A stretch of DNA of 64,000 nt from Rhytidiadelphus loreus. Lineage: Eukaryota > Streptophyta > Bryopsida > Hypnales > Hylocomiaceae. The translations under genes were made by a program, and so were the position numbers. The notes beneath the pieces are model-generated. The model saw nothing but the letters and a program-made list of their open reading frames with translations. It did no database searches and had not been told where the DNA came from. Positions 23,136 through 35,597 of the stretch are shown in pieces (position 1 is the stretch's first letter; every line of letters starts with the position of its first letter). Location of the stretch: assembly GCA_947034895.1 (NCBI GenBank), contig OX344763.1, positions 9,364,501 through 9,428,500 on the forward strand, in the 5' to 3' direction.

Positions 23136-26100
23136 TTAATCTGAAATCCGCATCTCTACACCCATAAGATCCTTCATCAACTCGTATGTCACAAATGCCA
23201 GTGCAATTGATGGCACGACCTGGCAACACCACAACAGGTAGTTAGCAAGAGAGATACCAACACTTGGTCGATACCATCACAAGTATCACTGGTCATAATA
23301 TTAATGATATTGAATGCCTGCTGGTTGGACAAAGCAAACACACATAAGCTAATGATAAATTAATCTTATTCTAATCTCAAATTAATACAATTGTACGAAA
23401 AGAACATTAAAGTAACATCACATCATTGGGGTTGAACTGACGCTACATCCATAGTTATTAAGGTTACTGTTGAGGTGACACTAAATTGACATTAACATCA
23501 ACTTAACCTTGGCATAGTAGCCCTTTTAAATAAACAGGGAGCTAATGTTGAGGAAAATTTCATGATGACATGCACAAACAATGCAAATGAATGAGAGAAT
23601 GGTTAAGACGAATACTTTGACAGAATTGGGCACAAGTCCCTTGTAAAGAGCTCCAAAACCTTCATATTTCACAGTTTTTCTAAAAGCATCTACCATGCCT
23701 GTGTACTGCATTGGCTGCTTCACTTGCCCATCCGGTGTGATGATTGGCGAACCAGATTTCCAGCCAACCATTTGCAAGCGTCGACGAATGACATCCAGAG
23801 GGTAAGCAACTGTCTGGCCTACGGTACCCGCAGCTGCCCCACAGCCCAGCTTCGTGAGAACATGCAAATCGGCCCCATCATCAGGTTGCCATTGAGGATG
23901 CTTCAGAATCCAGTCCTTGAGAGATTCATAAACAGCAAAATTAAGCCCAACGTACGGAACCTGCAGCACGACAAGAGTAAGTACTCAGAGACTTTGAACA
24001 ACAAACTCCTCCTGATATTTGTCTTTGCCAAAGCCATAACTAAAACAGCAGATATGATTCCACAACCAGATAGCGCAAATCTAACACCCATGTAACTGCC
24101 ATCTCATTAGAAAACACAGCCTCAGAATATCAAAATGAAGCGTGGTAGCATACCACTCCAATAACAGATGGAAGCCATCCTTTGTAAAGAGCTCTTGCGC
24201 CCTCCTCCTGAGTAATCGTCCTGAAAGCATGGAACATGCCTCGGTAACGATTTGCGGAAGTCTCCGACTGGAAGAGAAACCAGTACAACAATGTAAGGGT
24301 TTTACTGAAATATGGGAAAGAAAACAGAAAGCGCAAGAACACCATACTACTTACGCCGAACAAAGAAGTATTAACATCAAGAAGTCCTCTCACATTCAAT
24401 AAGGTTGTAGGCACAGCCAAAGGAATCTGTCCACCAATTTGTACACACCATAATTACAATGCACAATGGAGGAAAGCTGCATCTCCTACAAAACTCATAG
24501 TCAGGTCCAGTTTGTAAACAGTTTGTTTGTGCCTACATTTCTAATTATGATCCTGAAATGTATAATTCATTGTTACAGTTAATTTCAAGTACCAAACCTG
24601 GGTTACCAACAATCTTAGATAAGATGATTCTTACAATCATTCGATAAATCACCGTTCTTATTCACAATTTTAAACCCACCTGCACGGTCAACCTCCCTCG
24701 CACCATATCCATTGGATATGTGGCTGACATTGCGATAATCCCCGCGGTTGCTCCAGCACCCAAACGCAGAACAGGGGTTAGTTCAGCGTCAGCTGCAAAC
24801 AACACGATGTTCACCCAGTTAACGTAAGACCTGAACATTGTAAATCTGCACGGATGACAGCTACAAATTCAAAACGACAAATAAAGGATCCCCTAAGTGC
24901 CGGGATCATAATGCAGATCCAAGCTAATCAGCGTTTGATAAATAAACTCTTAAATAAGGCCTGTACATTTCACAACGGTTCGTTACTGAAAGTTAGGCAT
25001 TTACAGCATCATGAAACATATTCCGAAAGCATTGGTTAAGAAATTACGTTGACCCGTCTCCTTTCGATACGCCCACAAAATCATTCTGCAGGATGGAAAT
25101 TCAAAACAGAAACATTATAATGTAATCTCTAAAAATTATATAACATCTTCGTAATATATAACAAAAACTATATATCCTAGTATCGAATAACAAAAATCAC
25201 AAGATCTGCACAATATGGAGCCTTCACTTGCACTGAAATAAAGTTCATTTTCTAACGGCACAAACCTGGACGCTTCTTCATAACTGAAGAACTTCACAGC
25301 GGAATTGGGAATAATGCGAGCACAGTTAGTACCATTGCCCTTGAAAAACCCACGTACTCCTTCACTTCCCCAAATGGACCTCAAGCCTTGGATGGTGCCA
25401 CTGTACTTTGGGCTGAACGGATTTTGTACCTGCACTCGAGAGCAAAAAAATCAGTAACTTCCCTGATGCTTCCGACATAGAAAGCAAATATATACTTTCA
25501 AACCGTGCGAAGGAAAGTGCGAAGGAACGTGCAAAGCCATTTGAAGCCCTCAATACTTTCACAAGGACATGAGCCCAAACCAATAAAATCCACGAAGTTC
25601 AATTTTGAAGTAAACAGAATTACAACAAAGAAAAATCTAGTGCACCACACAGCACAGTAGAGCACTTACAGGCGCATCAAAAACTTCAGCAGAATCTTGA
25701 GAATTCAAATACGACTATCATGTCGTGAACAAATAAAAGAAAGCGAACCACACCTGCAGAAGAATCTTAATACGTTCCAACGGAGCAACAGCAGTGCGAG
25801 AGCTGCATTCAAAGCAGAGTAAGAATTATTACGCGATACTCAAGGGTCGATTTTGAGAGGAACCAGCAACCAAAAAAATTAATTACTTTACCATGTACTC
25901 AAAAGCAAGGACAGAGTCATGGGGTCTGTGCAGCTCAACGTGATCTGTTATTCAGAAGATCATCTCACTAACGCAAGAAACCATCGAAAGACAGAGACAG
26001 TGTTGTTAACATTATGGAATTACAAACCTACAAAATAAAAATAACCGTTCACCATAACAACAGGCAAGCACTGCGGAAGGGACGGAAAGGATCGCAGGAC

Positions 26101-26373
26101 TTACACCCCACCAGCCACGCCTCCAGCAACGAGAGATTTGCAGACGGACAAGATTGCATTGCTAGTAGGAGCCTTCACTTCTTCCGTCGCCAATCTCGCC
26201 TCCTCTGCCAACGACACAAACTTGCCTGCTGCCCCATCTTTGCCGTCAACGTAAAGTGGAGAAGTCTGACAGTACACGGTGTTCCCCTGCCCCATCCCCT
26301 GCGAACTCCCCTCCGGAGGTTCCTGGTCCGCAAACTTCTTGAACCTGGACGTCACATCTGTCTGAGAAACCAT
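23136..26373 (-). CDS. ADNT1: Mitochondrial adenine nucleotide carrier (ADNT1-like)
   Basis: Eight exons on the minus strand, in coding order: 26373-26105, 25802-25754, 25429-25266, 25085-25048, 24792-24680, 24267-24154, 23960-23616 and 23219-23136. They join in phase to 391 residues. Three carrier repeats each carry the PX[D/E]XX[R/K] signature: PLERIK, PMDMVR and PLDVIR. Flanking motifs match Arabidopsis ADNT1: KSLVAGGVAGGVSRTAVAP, KGNGTNCARIIPNSAVKFFS, LGAGATAGIIAMSATYPMD, YKGWLPSVIGVVPYVGLNF and FRKTVKYEGFGALYKGLVPN, with the C-terminus VEMRISD. ADNT1 exchanges AMP/ADP and ATP across the mitochondrial inner membrane in non-photosynthetic tissue (family knowledge). The ATG at 26373 gives an N-terminus about 40 residues longer than Arabidopsis. 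Exon 4 is only 38 nt and was found by frame and homology. Confidence 0.93.
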
Positions 26374-27550
26374 CGGGTTGCAGCTACCAGTGAATAAATT
26401 CGGTCGGCTACCAAGCTCACGCACTGTTACTGGGAGGAAAAGATACAAATCTTGTGATCGAGAGCGTATATTCGCAAAGGTGCTCCCACTTGCCACAACA
26501 AAACCTCACTGGATCCTCCTCGAGTACCTTAATGGCATGCAATCTGGTCATCTGAAAGGCAACATCTGCTCGCCATTCAAGTGCACTAAGCAGCACCTCG
26601 TCGAAAAATTTCGTAAATTCGTGGAGATAACCGCGAGGAAGACGAAAACTAAAATGCAAAGATGTGCAACATCTGTTTAGGGAAACTTTCAGCTCGAATT
26701 CCCCAAATCAAATCGAATCTTCGGAGTCTCCGATGCCGAAACCCTTATTTCCACTTGTGTCACCGCCGGAGAAGGGAGCGTCAGCACCAGCACCGATCCA
26801 GCACCCAAAAATGGCGCTCCTCGTGTGGCGCTCCCGCATGCAACGCGTCCGTCAATCCAAGCATGCAGATACGCTGCCTACAGCCCTTCAAGCGCCACGA
26901 GTCACACCGAATCCCAATAAACCCTCAATATTCTCACCAACACCTCCGCAAAATCCCTTACTCCCCACACTACTCACCCTAAATCAAACCCCTAATCAAC
27001 GTCGGCGACTCGACCAAGAGCCGCGCGACTGCACAAAACACACACCACAGAATCTGAACTCGCAAATTCCAACCAGAATGGAACCCTGAATCCACCACCG
27101 GATCCCCAAACCTAAACCCTCCACACAAGGCCTCAGAAAACCAAAATCCTCACCTCAAAAACGTCCTAACTCACCGAGATCGAACAATACAGAAAAACAA
27201 TTTCAAGAACAATGCCGTGGTAGAAAACGAAGCTCTACACGCTCACGCCACGCCTCCGCAAGCAAGCAAGCAAGCGCAAATGAGAGCACCCCGAACCGCC
27301 TGCCCTGAAAACAACCCCTGCCACCCGAAAACTGCACCAAAACCGACGAGAAAAAAAAGAGGGAGAAGATGAGAATGGGAGGAACGCGGCGAAGAGGATG
27401 GCGACAGGCGTTGGGGCCAGGAGCAGCCGGCGGGGGTGTCTGGAGCGGCTGCCGAAGCTCGAGAGCGTGGCAACAACAAACAGGGGAGAAAGGGAATGGC
27501 GCATGGGGGAGCGCACCCGACGGGCCTTGAGGTGGGAAGCAGGGACTGGA
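26374..27550 (-). promoter_or_regulatory. Leader, probable 5'UTR intron and promoter of the carrier gene
   Basis: The minus strand from about 27550 to 27180 is GC- and pyrimidine-rich, with TTGC repeats near 27265. It ends in a good donor, ATCTCG|GTGAGTTAG (about 27175). Acceptor-like sites lie between 26700 and 26400. This suggests a non-coding first exon and a 500-700-nt 5'UTR intron. No transcription start can be fixed from sequence alone. Confidence 0.4.
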
Positions 27551-28922
27551 AGGGCGCTAACTTACCTTAGTTAGGGCTTACTAGGCTCCGGGAATTACCT
27601 AAGTTGGCCGAGGTGCTTTACTTGGGGGTTTAAGCTTAGGGCCCGCTAACTTATATTTTCATATGGCTGCCAACCTGCACCGGCGCCCATGCCCATGTGT
27701 TGCAGGCCAGGGTGAACTGACCCCCTCATTGCCCCGTCCAGGGGTTATTGTTATTGTGAAAAAAAGCCCCCTAATTTTTGCTGTGATTTTCCTAATTTCA
27801 ACACCTCCCCTATTTAATTAGGGACCGTTGATTGCAAATCTGAATTCAGAATTTGCAAATTTTACCATCTGATTGCAAATAAAAAATTCCACATTGTTTT
27901 CCGCAGGGGTAAAACGGGGCAATGAGGGGGTCAGTTCACCCTAGACCAAGGGTTTAACAACACGGATCAATAAAATTTTAAAAATTTTAAAAATAGGCTT
28001 TCTCATCTTATAATTGATTGCCACATCGTCAATGTGGAAAATTTCAAAAAAATTACACCAATTGGAAGAAACTCCCACTATATCAAGGTAGGAGGTCCTA
28101 AAACAGTAAGGGCTCTAACCCCCTATACTTCCCACATGATCAAACATTGTGATCTCAACCCTCTCCCTACCAAATGTAGAAAGGACAAAAATTCCCAATT
28201 CATGAAGAAGGTAGCTTCCGCATTCAATGGTAGAGGATGATGCAATTTTTAAGAAATTGCATCAAGCCACATGCCTCTCATAAAACGTATTGGTCAAGCT
28301 AGGGCCATGAGGGATTAACATGGAGGTACATATTGCTTTCTTCAATGTACTAATTGCATTTGTCAATGTACCTTATAGTGAACATATCAAGGGGGTGGAT
28401 GCTTTTAGAGCCTTTAGTGATTTCAACTTCAAAATTTATAATTAATTTCACGAAGGTCCAAAATATATGGACGAGAAGCCAATTTCATTTTTATTTCAAA
28501 GAAAATTTATTCAAAAATATTTCAAGAGGTCAAGCTTTCCCAAATTGCAAATCAACTCGTAAATGGCTACTTTCAGAACCTTGTATTGTAGAACTAGAAA
28601 ACTACTTTGAGATGGAAAAATTAAATTCTCCAAATTTTTACTTCAAGAAAAATGCAAGAACAAATTATTCGCCACAAATGATCAAATCCAAAAATTTGGA
28701 ATTCATATTTCAAATCCTAGACCCAAATTGAAGTGATAAAAGTCTAGAAATACAAAACTAATGGTCCAAAATAGGAGATAGGTTTTTACATCCATAACAA
28801 GTGTTGAAAAATAATACCACCTTCCTTTGAAATAGCACTACTCTAGACAAATCCCATATCTGGTGGGCAAATTTTATCCCACATAAATATTGGAGAAGAA
28901 CGTTGACTGTACTAGTTAATCC
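27551..28922. other. Intergenic DNA with family-G repeat fragments
   Basis: GGGGCAATGAGGGGGTCAG at 27912-27930 is the inverse of a motif at 27720-27740 (CTGACCCCCTCATTGCCCC), making an inverted repeat of about 220 bp. From 28083 to about 28600 the sequence resembles the family-G MITE (AAGGTAGGAGGTCCTAAAAC; CAAATTGCAAATCAA). No gene seen. Confidence 0.5.
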
Positions 28923-29541
28923 TTAACCCCAAAGTGACATGGGATTTTTTTCCTTTCAGAATTGCTTGTACAGGTGTTCATTTTTGAATTTTCTTCCAAG
29001 AAAATTAGTTAGAATACAAAAACACCAGTGAATGGATCAAATGACAACTTAAAGTGTTCATAGCGCTCTCTAAATCATGCAAAACACATCTTAATTTAGT
29101 TTAGTTCCAACTTACAATTAAAAATTACTGCATCTCATTAACTACACTTCACTTCCAGTGTGAGGTACATCATCATTCATTCATTACTAAATACTATACA
29201 ATATAATCACCTTTTCCAACTTAAAATGATTCTAGAATGAACCACTTCAAATGGGCGGTTCTCAACATAAAAAGTCTACATCACACAAAACTGCTTCTAA
29301 ACAATTTTCACAACATTTGGAGGGGCGACTGTAAATGACTAAGCGATTCTACAGCCTCCTTCCATAGGTTTTCTAGAATCCGACAAATGCTCTTTGTTGC
29401 ATTATTCCATTCAAGTTTAGCAAATGACGGAGTGTGCGTGCCAAAAGGCAAGGCATTGTTGCCAGGGGAAGCCAAGGTGCCTAAATTGGTGCTGAAAAAC
29501 TTCAAGGACACTTTCTATCCTCAATGTCACTTTGGGGTTAA
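28923..29541. mobile_element. Family-D TTAA MITE
   Basis: TTAACCCCAAAGTGACAT at 28923 is mirrored by ATGTCACTTTGGGGTTAA at 29524-29541, a perfect 18-bp inversion including TTAA. The interior of about 610 bp is AT-rich with no credible ORF. Its right end abuts the family-E repeat at about 29545, which suggests insertion into or beside that repeat. Confidence 0.85.
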
Positions 29542-29544
29542 AGG

Positions 29545-30095
29545 TCCAAATACCATTTTTGGTAACATAGCAATTTTAGGCAACTCAATATGAACGGAAT
29601 TTTTATTTTTTTTCTTTGAAATTTTCACACAACATGTCTCGAAGGAGTAGCTTTATGGCCTAACAATTTTCATATTTTTTTACTACATGGTTAAAGTTAT
29701 TGCATTTTCAGTGGTCAACATGCAACCTGGGTAGTTCAAAAAAATTCTTTAAAAAATTTCATTTTCATTAATGAGGTGAAAGTTATGAGGAGTTTTAGTT
29801 TGCGGGTAGGTATTTTGTAGTGCAGAAATCTCACTTTAGGAGAAGGTCACTCCATTGACCTTGTCAGATAGGGGTTTTTTTCTTCTAATTTCAAACATTC
29901 AATAATCTTTGAATCCACTTGATCAAAGTTTTGGAGATTTTTTCCACATATTTATATAGTAGTCTTATACAAATATATGTGGTTGAATTTCAAAAAAGAA
30001 TATTTGTTTTGATTCATTTCCTTCTTACTATCCTAAAAAGTGGCATTTTTTGACAATTTATGCCCAAAATGTGCTCTTGTCCTTTCAAGGTTAAA
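29545..30095. repeat. Dispersed repeat family E, copy 2
   Basis: The proximal half matches 4030-4755 without the insertion present there. The distal half (CTAAAAAGTGGCATTTTTTGA, ATTTATGCCCAAAATGTG, AAGGTTAAAG) matches 39155-39430. It contains no recognisable gene. Confidence 0.7.
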
Positions 30096-30539
30096 GGATT
30101 ATACACCATGTCAATCACTTGTTTAGAGTATGCAGAGTAAACCTACCATTTACCACACAAATCCCAAAACCAAACAACAATTGTTCCAATTACCGAACAA
30201 TAACCACACAATACAACTACCAATTCAATTCTAATAGAACAAAATTTTGTATCACCACTCAATGACCGCACATGTAGTGAAATTGGGTTGCAAGGAAATT
30301 TTTAGCTCGAGTTCAACTTCATTGCCTTTAAATTGCAATAAAATTTGTAAAAATAAATCTTCTTGCATTCTATTTTTCGAAGGTAAATCTTAACATGACA
30401 TTTAATAATCCACCTAAATTTCAAAACATACAAGTCTGTACATTCATGTAGAAGAAAAAGGGTTTTGAATTCCATTTGTGCGGTGATTTCCAAGATTACT
30501 CCACAATGTACCAAAAAGAGGCAATCACAACCTATTTAA

Positions 30540-30960
30540 GATTCCGTCGTCCCAACCCCCCCTCTCCAAAATTCAGGAGTCATTGGATGGGGGGAAAAAT
30601 ATTTCCACCCCCCCCTCAAAGAAAAATTTGTAGCCATTTAATATGAATACAAATATGGGATACATACTAGTACAAATACGGCAAAAATATAAGGTTTGGT
30701 ATATGGTTTGGTATACGGCCAATATATCCCATATTGTTTGGCATTCTTACACCCCCTTGAAAATTACAAGAGGGGAGGGAGGATTGGGGGGGGGGGGAGA
30801 AGGGGTGAATGGAAATTTTAAAAAATATATATTTTTAAAGGTTTTATTCACTACCACCCTCCCAAAAAAATTTAAAATTAAATTAAATTTTTTTTTTGAG
30901 ATAGGGGATGGGGGTGGTGAATAAAAACTTTAAAAATATATATTTTTTGGGCCCATTGTG
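30540..30960. repeat. G/C homopolymer cluster and 44-bp-arm hairpin
   Basis: C-runs near 30556 and 30608 and a G12 run at 30786-30797 precede an inverted repeat at 30820-30948. Its arms, containing ATATATTTTTAAAG, TTTTATTCAC and CACC, pair imperfectly over about 44 bp around an AT-rich loop. The G-run could form a quadruplex. No gene seen. Confidence 0.7.
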
Positions 30961-31502
30961 ACAGTTACTGCCATCTCTCAATCGTCCATTGTAAGCAACC
31001 CGAGAATATGTTCAAAGATATTCTACCTCAACCTTAACTTATATTCTTCAAGTTGGAAGGGACCCGACCCGTGTATCATTGTTCGAGAAACGGATGTCCT
31101 CTTTCACATGGGAAAGCTGATGAACCAATTGATCTTCGTAACTTATAACCCACCCGTACTACTGCATGAAGATGTTCATGAAAAGTTTGAGGCTCAAAGT
31201 AGCCCCCAATGTGGGAAGGATGACATTGGGGATCCAGTACTACTGTACAGTAACTTACATACATTCTGTTTTCCACATGTTGGGGCTTTTCTCCGTTTCT
31301 CGAGGTCCGTAGGAATGGGCCACTTTCCCCAATAAGTTGGAATCAGGGCTTTTGGGGGGGCTTTAATTTTCTTGGGATGGAATCATTTCCATCATCACTG
31401 GTTTCCAGGAGCAACACAATGCCTTGCCCTTCAAGTTCCCCAGAAGGAAAAAGAAAGTTAACCCCTAATAAATACCCCGGGGCCTTTTTATGTTTAACCC
31501 TT
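30961..31502. other. Unassigned sequence
   Basis: A 125-codon open frame from 30958 to 31335 has no recognised motif, and no partner exons were found. It is not called as a gene. Confidence 0.35.
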
Positions 31503-32470
31503 ATTAACCCCTAAATGGCCGAGGCTTGTTTTTGAGCTTTGGGGAATTTGCTCTAAATTGAACAAAATGCCAACAACATTTTGATAAGTTGTATCAATTT
31601 CTTTTTTAATTGTAACTGTACAAATTTAAACTAGTCATGTTAGAAATCTTATACGAAAAGAAAACACAACAATATCACTTGTAGAATGAAAGATTATAAT
31701 GTTGGACCATGAAGGTGTTAAAACTTACTGCAAAAGTGATGTGAAGTCTTTTGATCCTCTATTTACAAGTCAAAACTAAAAAGTTGGTGACCGAAAAAAT
31801 ACAAGGTTGAAGGGACTAACATGTATAACCCCAACCAATTTATGGCTTCTTAACCCCTAAATGCCCAAAGCCTGTTTGAGCCTCTTGGAATTTGTTCTAA
31901 ATTGAACATTTAAAGCCAACATTTTGATAAATTGAATCAATTTTTTTTGAATTGTAACCTTTATTACAAATTCAAACTAGACATGTTAGAAATCACACGG
32001 GAAAAGAAAACACAACAATATCATTTAAGGATTGAAAGATTATGATGTTTGATCATAAAGGTGTTAAAACTACGAAAATCTTTGAGCTCTCTTTTTGCAT
32101 GTCAAATCTAAAAAAATTGGTCACCAAAAACATATGAGGTTGAAGGGCCTAACAAGCATAACCCCAATCAATTTATGGCTTCTGAAAATCTACTCTACAA
32201 TTTTTTTTGGAATGAATTTCTAGTGTGATTTTTTCTCCAAGGTCTAGTGTATTTGAGGCTCATTTCCAAGAGTCCTCAATACTACAAAAAGTCAAGATTG
32301 CAAAGGGTATCCTTGCACTAAATCTTGAATAGAAAAATCATGATCATTCATTTTCAAAATCAAATTGTTGATGCTAAAACTAGACTTCAAAAAGAACCTT
32401 TCAAAAATATAAACTACTCAAAATAGCAATTTGGTAAGGTTTTATTTAACCTCAAAGTTTTACAAAGTTT
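31503..32470. mobile_element. Family-A MITE copies 2 and 3, arranged in tandem or nested
   Basis: A first copy starts at about 31503 (TTAACCCCTAAATGGCCGAG) and breaks off at AATTTATGGCTTC, where a second copy starts at about 31854 (TTAACCCCTAAATGCCCAAA). The second continues through the family interior (TCTACTCTACAATTTTT, GATGCTAAAACTAGACTTC) to about 32470 but lacks a recognisable right end. This implies one copy inserted in, or replaced the end of, another. Confidence 0.7.
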
Positions 32471-33209
32471 CTCAAGATTATAGTGTTTTAGTGTTGAAAA
32501 AGGATATTGAAATTTTCCTAGTAGCACATTAGGAGGTGAAATGCAATTTCTAAACCCACTCGAATATTAAAAAAAAAGTAACTGTAAACTTCTTTAAAAC
32601 CAACATACAAACATAGTGGTGAATGAAAATATCATTCGATTGACTCATTGTGTCTATAGAATGTCTTTGAAATGTAAAAGAATAGCAAAAAAAGTTGCAC
32701 CTCCTTCTACTAAAATGCTTCTCAGTCATTCTTAACTTCTAGGATTGATATGAAATTTTAACCACAAAAACAAACATTGTATGTAGAAGAAACAAGCCAA
32801 TGAAGTTCATTACAATCCAAAAATGTCTGGATTTTGAACTTTGAATTGCTCTCAAACATTCAAAACAACTTGGATTGTCATGAAAATTTTACCTCAGTAA
32901 CTAGACTTTAAGGGGAACATAACCCAACAAAACAGTTTGAAAACAAATATTGGATGAAGGAGATATAAGCCCTTGAAGTTGCAGCCATCAAAATGCAATT
33001 TGATGAACGCAAATTGAACATGTGAACTTTGAATGGCTTCCAAAAAAACAAGACATATTGGATTGATATGAAAACTAAACCACACAAACTAGAAGAGAGA
33101 GCGCAAATTTACCAACAAGTTTTTATTAAATTTAGACATCAATTGCGAAAGTTAGAACACTTCGAATTGGACTTCCAAACTATGTGAGGACACTTTGGGG
33201 GGGTAGGGG
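32471..33209. other. AT-rich spacer between MITE copies
   Basis: No gene recognised. Two loosely repeated segments of about 150 bp contain ATTGATATGAAA, ACATTGTATGTAGAAG/ATATTGGATGAAGGAG and GAACTTTGAAT, which suggests a diverged tandem repeat. Confidence 0.4.
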
Positions 33210-34656
33210 TTAACCCCTAAATGCCCAAGGAATATGAGCTTCTTGGAATTTGCTATAAATTGAGCAAAAAGTCAACATTCGATAAATTTTATCAATTTAA
33301 AAAAAATTGTAACCATACAAACTCAAACTAGGCATGTTAGAGATCACATGGAGAAAAAAAATACAACAATATCACTTATGGATTGAAAGATTATAATGTT
33401 TGATGATGAGAGTGTTAAATTTGTGACAATGATTTGAACTCTTTCAATCCTCTTTTCACATGTCAAATATAAAGTTAAAGTAACCAAAAAAATATGAGGT
33501 TAAAGTACATAACATACATAACCCCAATTAATTTATAGCTTCTCAAAATCTACTCTACAATTTTATTAACCCCTAAATGCATGGGTGACCAAATATGGTC
33601 AGTCTGAAATTTTAGGCTCATTTTGCAGTTAAATTCGTTTGATCATTTACAAAAAATTTGGGGCAGATTTTAGGGTTAACTATTGAAGACTTTTGTTTTT
33701 CAATGAAAAAAGTACATATTTGATTGTTGAGAGGTCTCCAAAGCCATGCATGTCCATCAGTGGAAGAGTAAAGCTTGTTGATTTTACTATATTTTCCAAC
33801 TTTGAACAATTTTACTTGACTTGAGATCTAAAAACTTGTACTTATCCATTTGCTTTGAAAATGGTCCTAATGGAAAGAGTAAAGTGTTTTCATGATTTTC
33901 ACCATTGAAAATTTAAACATGCAAGTGTTGATTTGGAGTTATTTGCAATTTGTACTTATAAATAAAATTGCATTTCAACAATTGCAAGGTGGATTGTGTA
34001 ATGAATTTGCTTGCTTTTCAAATGATATTAAATTTTTTGAGAGTGCATTTTAGTGTCCTAATAAAATTTGTAGTTGTTCATGTCACCTCCAATTCCAAAA
34101 AACTTTTATGTGCAAATTTTTGAAACATTGTGGAAAAGGGCAGCATACTAAAAATAGAAAACGTACATTTTTCTTGCTGTAATCTTACAGCTCTTATGCA
34201 ATTTTGTACTTTAAAATGGTGTACTTACTAATAAGCAAGCTCTTTAAACATCCACATGGTTAGATTTTGAAAAAAAATCAATTTGCTTCAATGGGGATAA
34301 CTATAAGTCCATGCTCTTTTTTCATAGGAAAAACACACTTGGAAAGGCTTGGGCACTTAGGGGTTAAACGAATTTCTAGTGTGATTTTTTCTCCAATATC
34401 TACTAGATTTGAGACTCATTTCCAAGAGCCTTGAACCATAGAAAATCAAGATTTGTAGTGGACACCTTTGCACAAAAGCTTGACTAGAAAAAATTGTAAT
34501 CATTCCTTTTCAAAATCAAAATTTTAATGCTAAAACTAAAATTCAAAAAGAATTTGCCCGTGAAAAATCTACTAAAAATATAAACTTGATAAGGTTTTAT
34601 TTAACTTCAAAATTTTGTCAACACCTAAAATTTGGTGCCTTGGGCATTTACGGGAT
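33210..34656. mobile_element. Family-A MITE copy 4, split by a second element
   Basis: The left end TTAACCCCTAAATGCCCAAG at 33210 begins a family-A copy that runs to TCTACTCTACAATTTTA. It is interrupted by the 33566-34367 element, then resumes at ACGAATTTCTAGTGTG and ends near 34656 (GCCTTGGGCATTTACGGG). Comparison with uninterrupted copies at 14004 and 31854 gives the empty-site sequence. Confidence 0.8.
33566..34367. mobile_element. Family-B TTAA element nested in a family-A MITE
   Basis: CCCCTAAATGCATGGG... and its diverged inverse CTTGGGCACTTAGGGG bound about 794 bp, with TTAA on each side (33566-33569 and 34364-34367). The host sequence on either side rejoins to match other copies, so the borders are secure. 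The element has no coding capacity. TTAA targets with CCC ends recall piggyBac-type transposition; this is inference. Confidence 0.8.
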
Positions 34657-34929
34657 ATGTCCTTCGGGCTTTGATGTCCTAATTTTAGATGATGAATAGA
34701 AGAGTTCCAAAGACTTTTTTTACCACAAAACTTCTCATTCATCCAAATCAAATAACCAATGCTTGACTTTTAAATACCCTCACTTGATGTATAATGTATT
34801 TGATGAAATTGAGGCAATTAATAGTATGTTTATAAAGATATAAACAAAAATATGCAAAAAATTCAAGAAATTATTCAGGTACAAAAGGATTAATCCTGAT
34901 ATGAAAAAGTGGCATGCATGAAATGGCTC
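34657..34929. repeat. Dispersed repeat (family H), copy 1
   Basis: GATGATGAATAGAAGAGTTCCAAAG, TTCTCATTCATCCAA and TATAAGCAAAAATATG-like words here are also found at about 52819-53042. No gene. Confidence 0.5.
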
Positions 34930-35195
34930 AACTATCTATGCCTCACAGACCTAGATGGTGAATTTCATCCCTAATGCTTCCATTAGGAGGTAGACCTTGG
35001 AAAGAACTTATATGTTTCTTTCTCCAATAAAATCTTGGGTTCTTATGCGACGACAAGGTTATTTGAATCCATTATGGTTGGGTAGACTATGATGGTAAAC
35101 ACCTTGCTAATGCTTGGGTTTGAACTCATGACCACTTCACTGGTGCACCAACGCCAAAGCCACTTAGCCAAAGTTACAAGTGCCTTCAAATCCTC
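34930..35195 (-). mobile_element. tRNA-derived SINE (RNA polymerase III promoter boxes)
   Basis: On the minus strand, TGGCTAAGTGG (35170-35160) matches an A box and GAGTTCAAACCC (35127-35116) matches a B box, about 33 nt apart, as in tRNA-headed SINEs. The head starts near 35190 and an unrelated body follows to about 34930. The head does not fold as a full tRNA cloverleaf in my reading, so a functional tRNA gene is unlikely. The 3' limit and tail are not certain. Confidence 0.65.
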
Positions 35196-35510
35196 CACTC
35201 TATTTCTTTTAGGTTTTTTTATTGTTTGGTTGAGTGGAATCCAAACTTTTGTACATTTGGCTCAAATCCTAGTTATTTTTGTATAGAAAAGTTGAATTGG
35301 AAAGGAATAGCAATACAATTATGAGAGTCATAGTTTCAATGAAGCCTATTTTAGGACAAATGAGAGTCTCTCATTGGCTGAGGAGAGACATGCTATTTTT
35401 TTCATATTATGGGGTTGCTTTAGTGTTGCAATGGCCTTCTTTTAGACCTTCGATTGAATATAGTTGACCAAGATTCCATCATCCAATATTGAGGTTATGT
35501 TGTGGGTAAT

Positions 35511-35597
35511 GAGAAAATAGAGTTGTTATAAGAAATAATATCCGTTGCTACTACCATGGCTCATCATATTATTTCTCATAATGAGTCTCTATTTTCA
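35511..35597. repeat. Hairpin, ~30-bp arms
   Basis: GAGAAAATAGAG..TATAAGAAATAATA at 35511-35540 pairs with TATTATTTCTCATAATGAG..CTCTATTTTC ending near 35597, with a few mismatches and a ~27-nt loop. Confidence 0.65.

Noticed and set aside
30958..31335. 125-codon plus-strand open frame
   Set aside because: No domain recognised. It starts at a non-ATG position in the track sense and adjoins homopolymer-rich DNA; its length alone is not convincing.
35110..35190. Functional tRNA gene
   Set aside because: Only the A and B boxes match; I could not form acceptor and anticodon stems, so a tRNA-derived SINE fits better.
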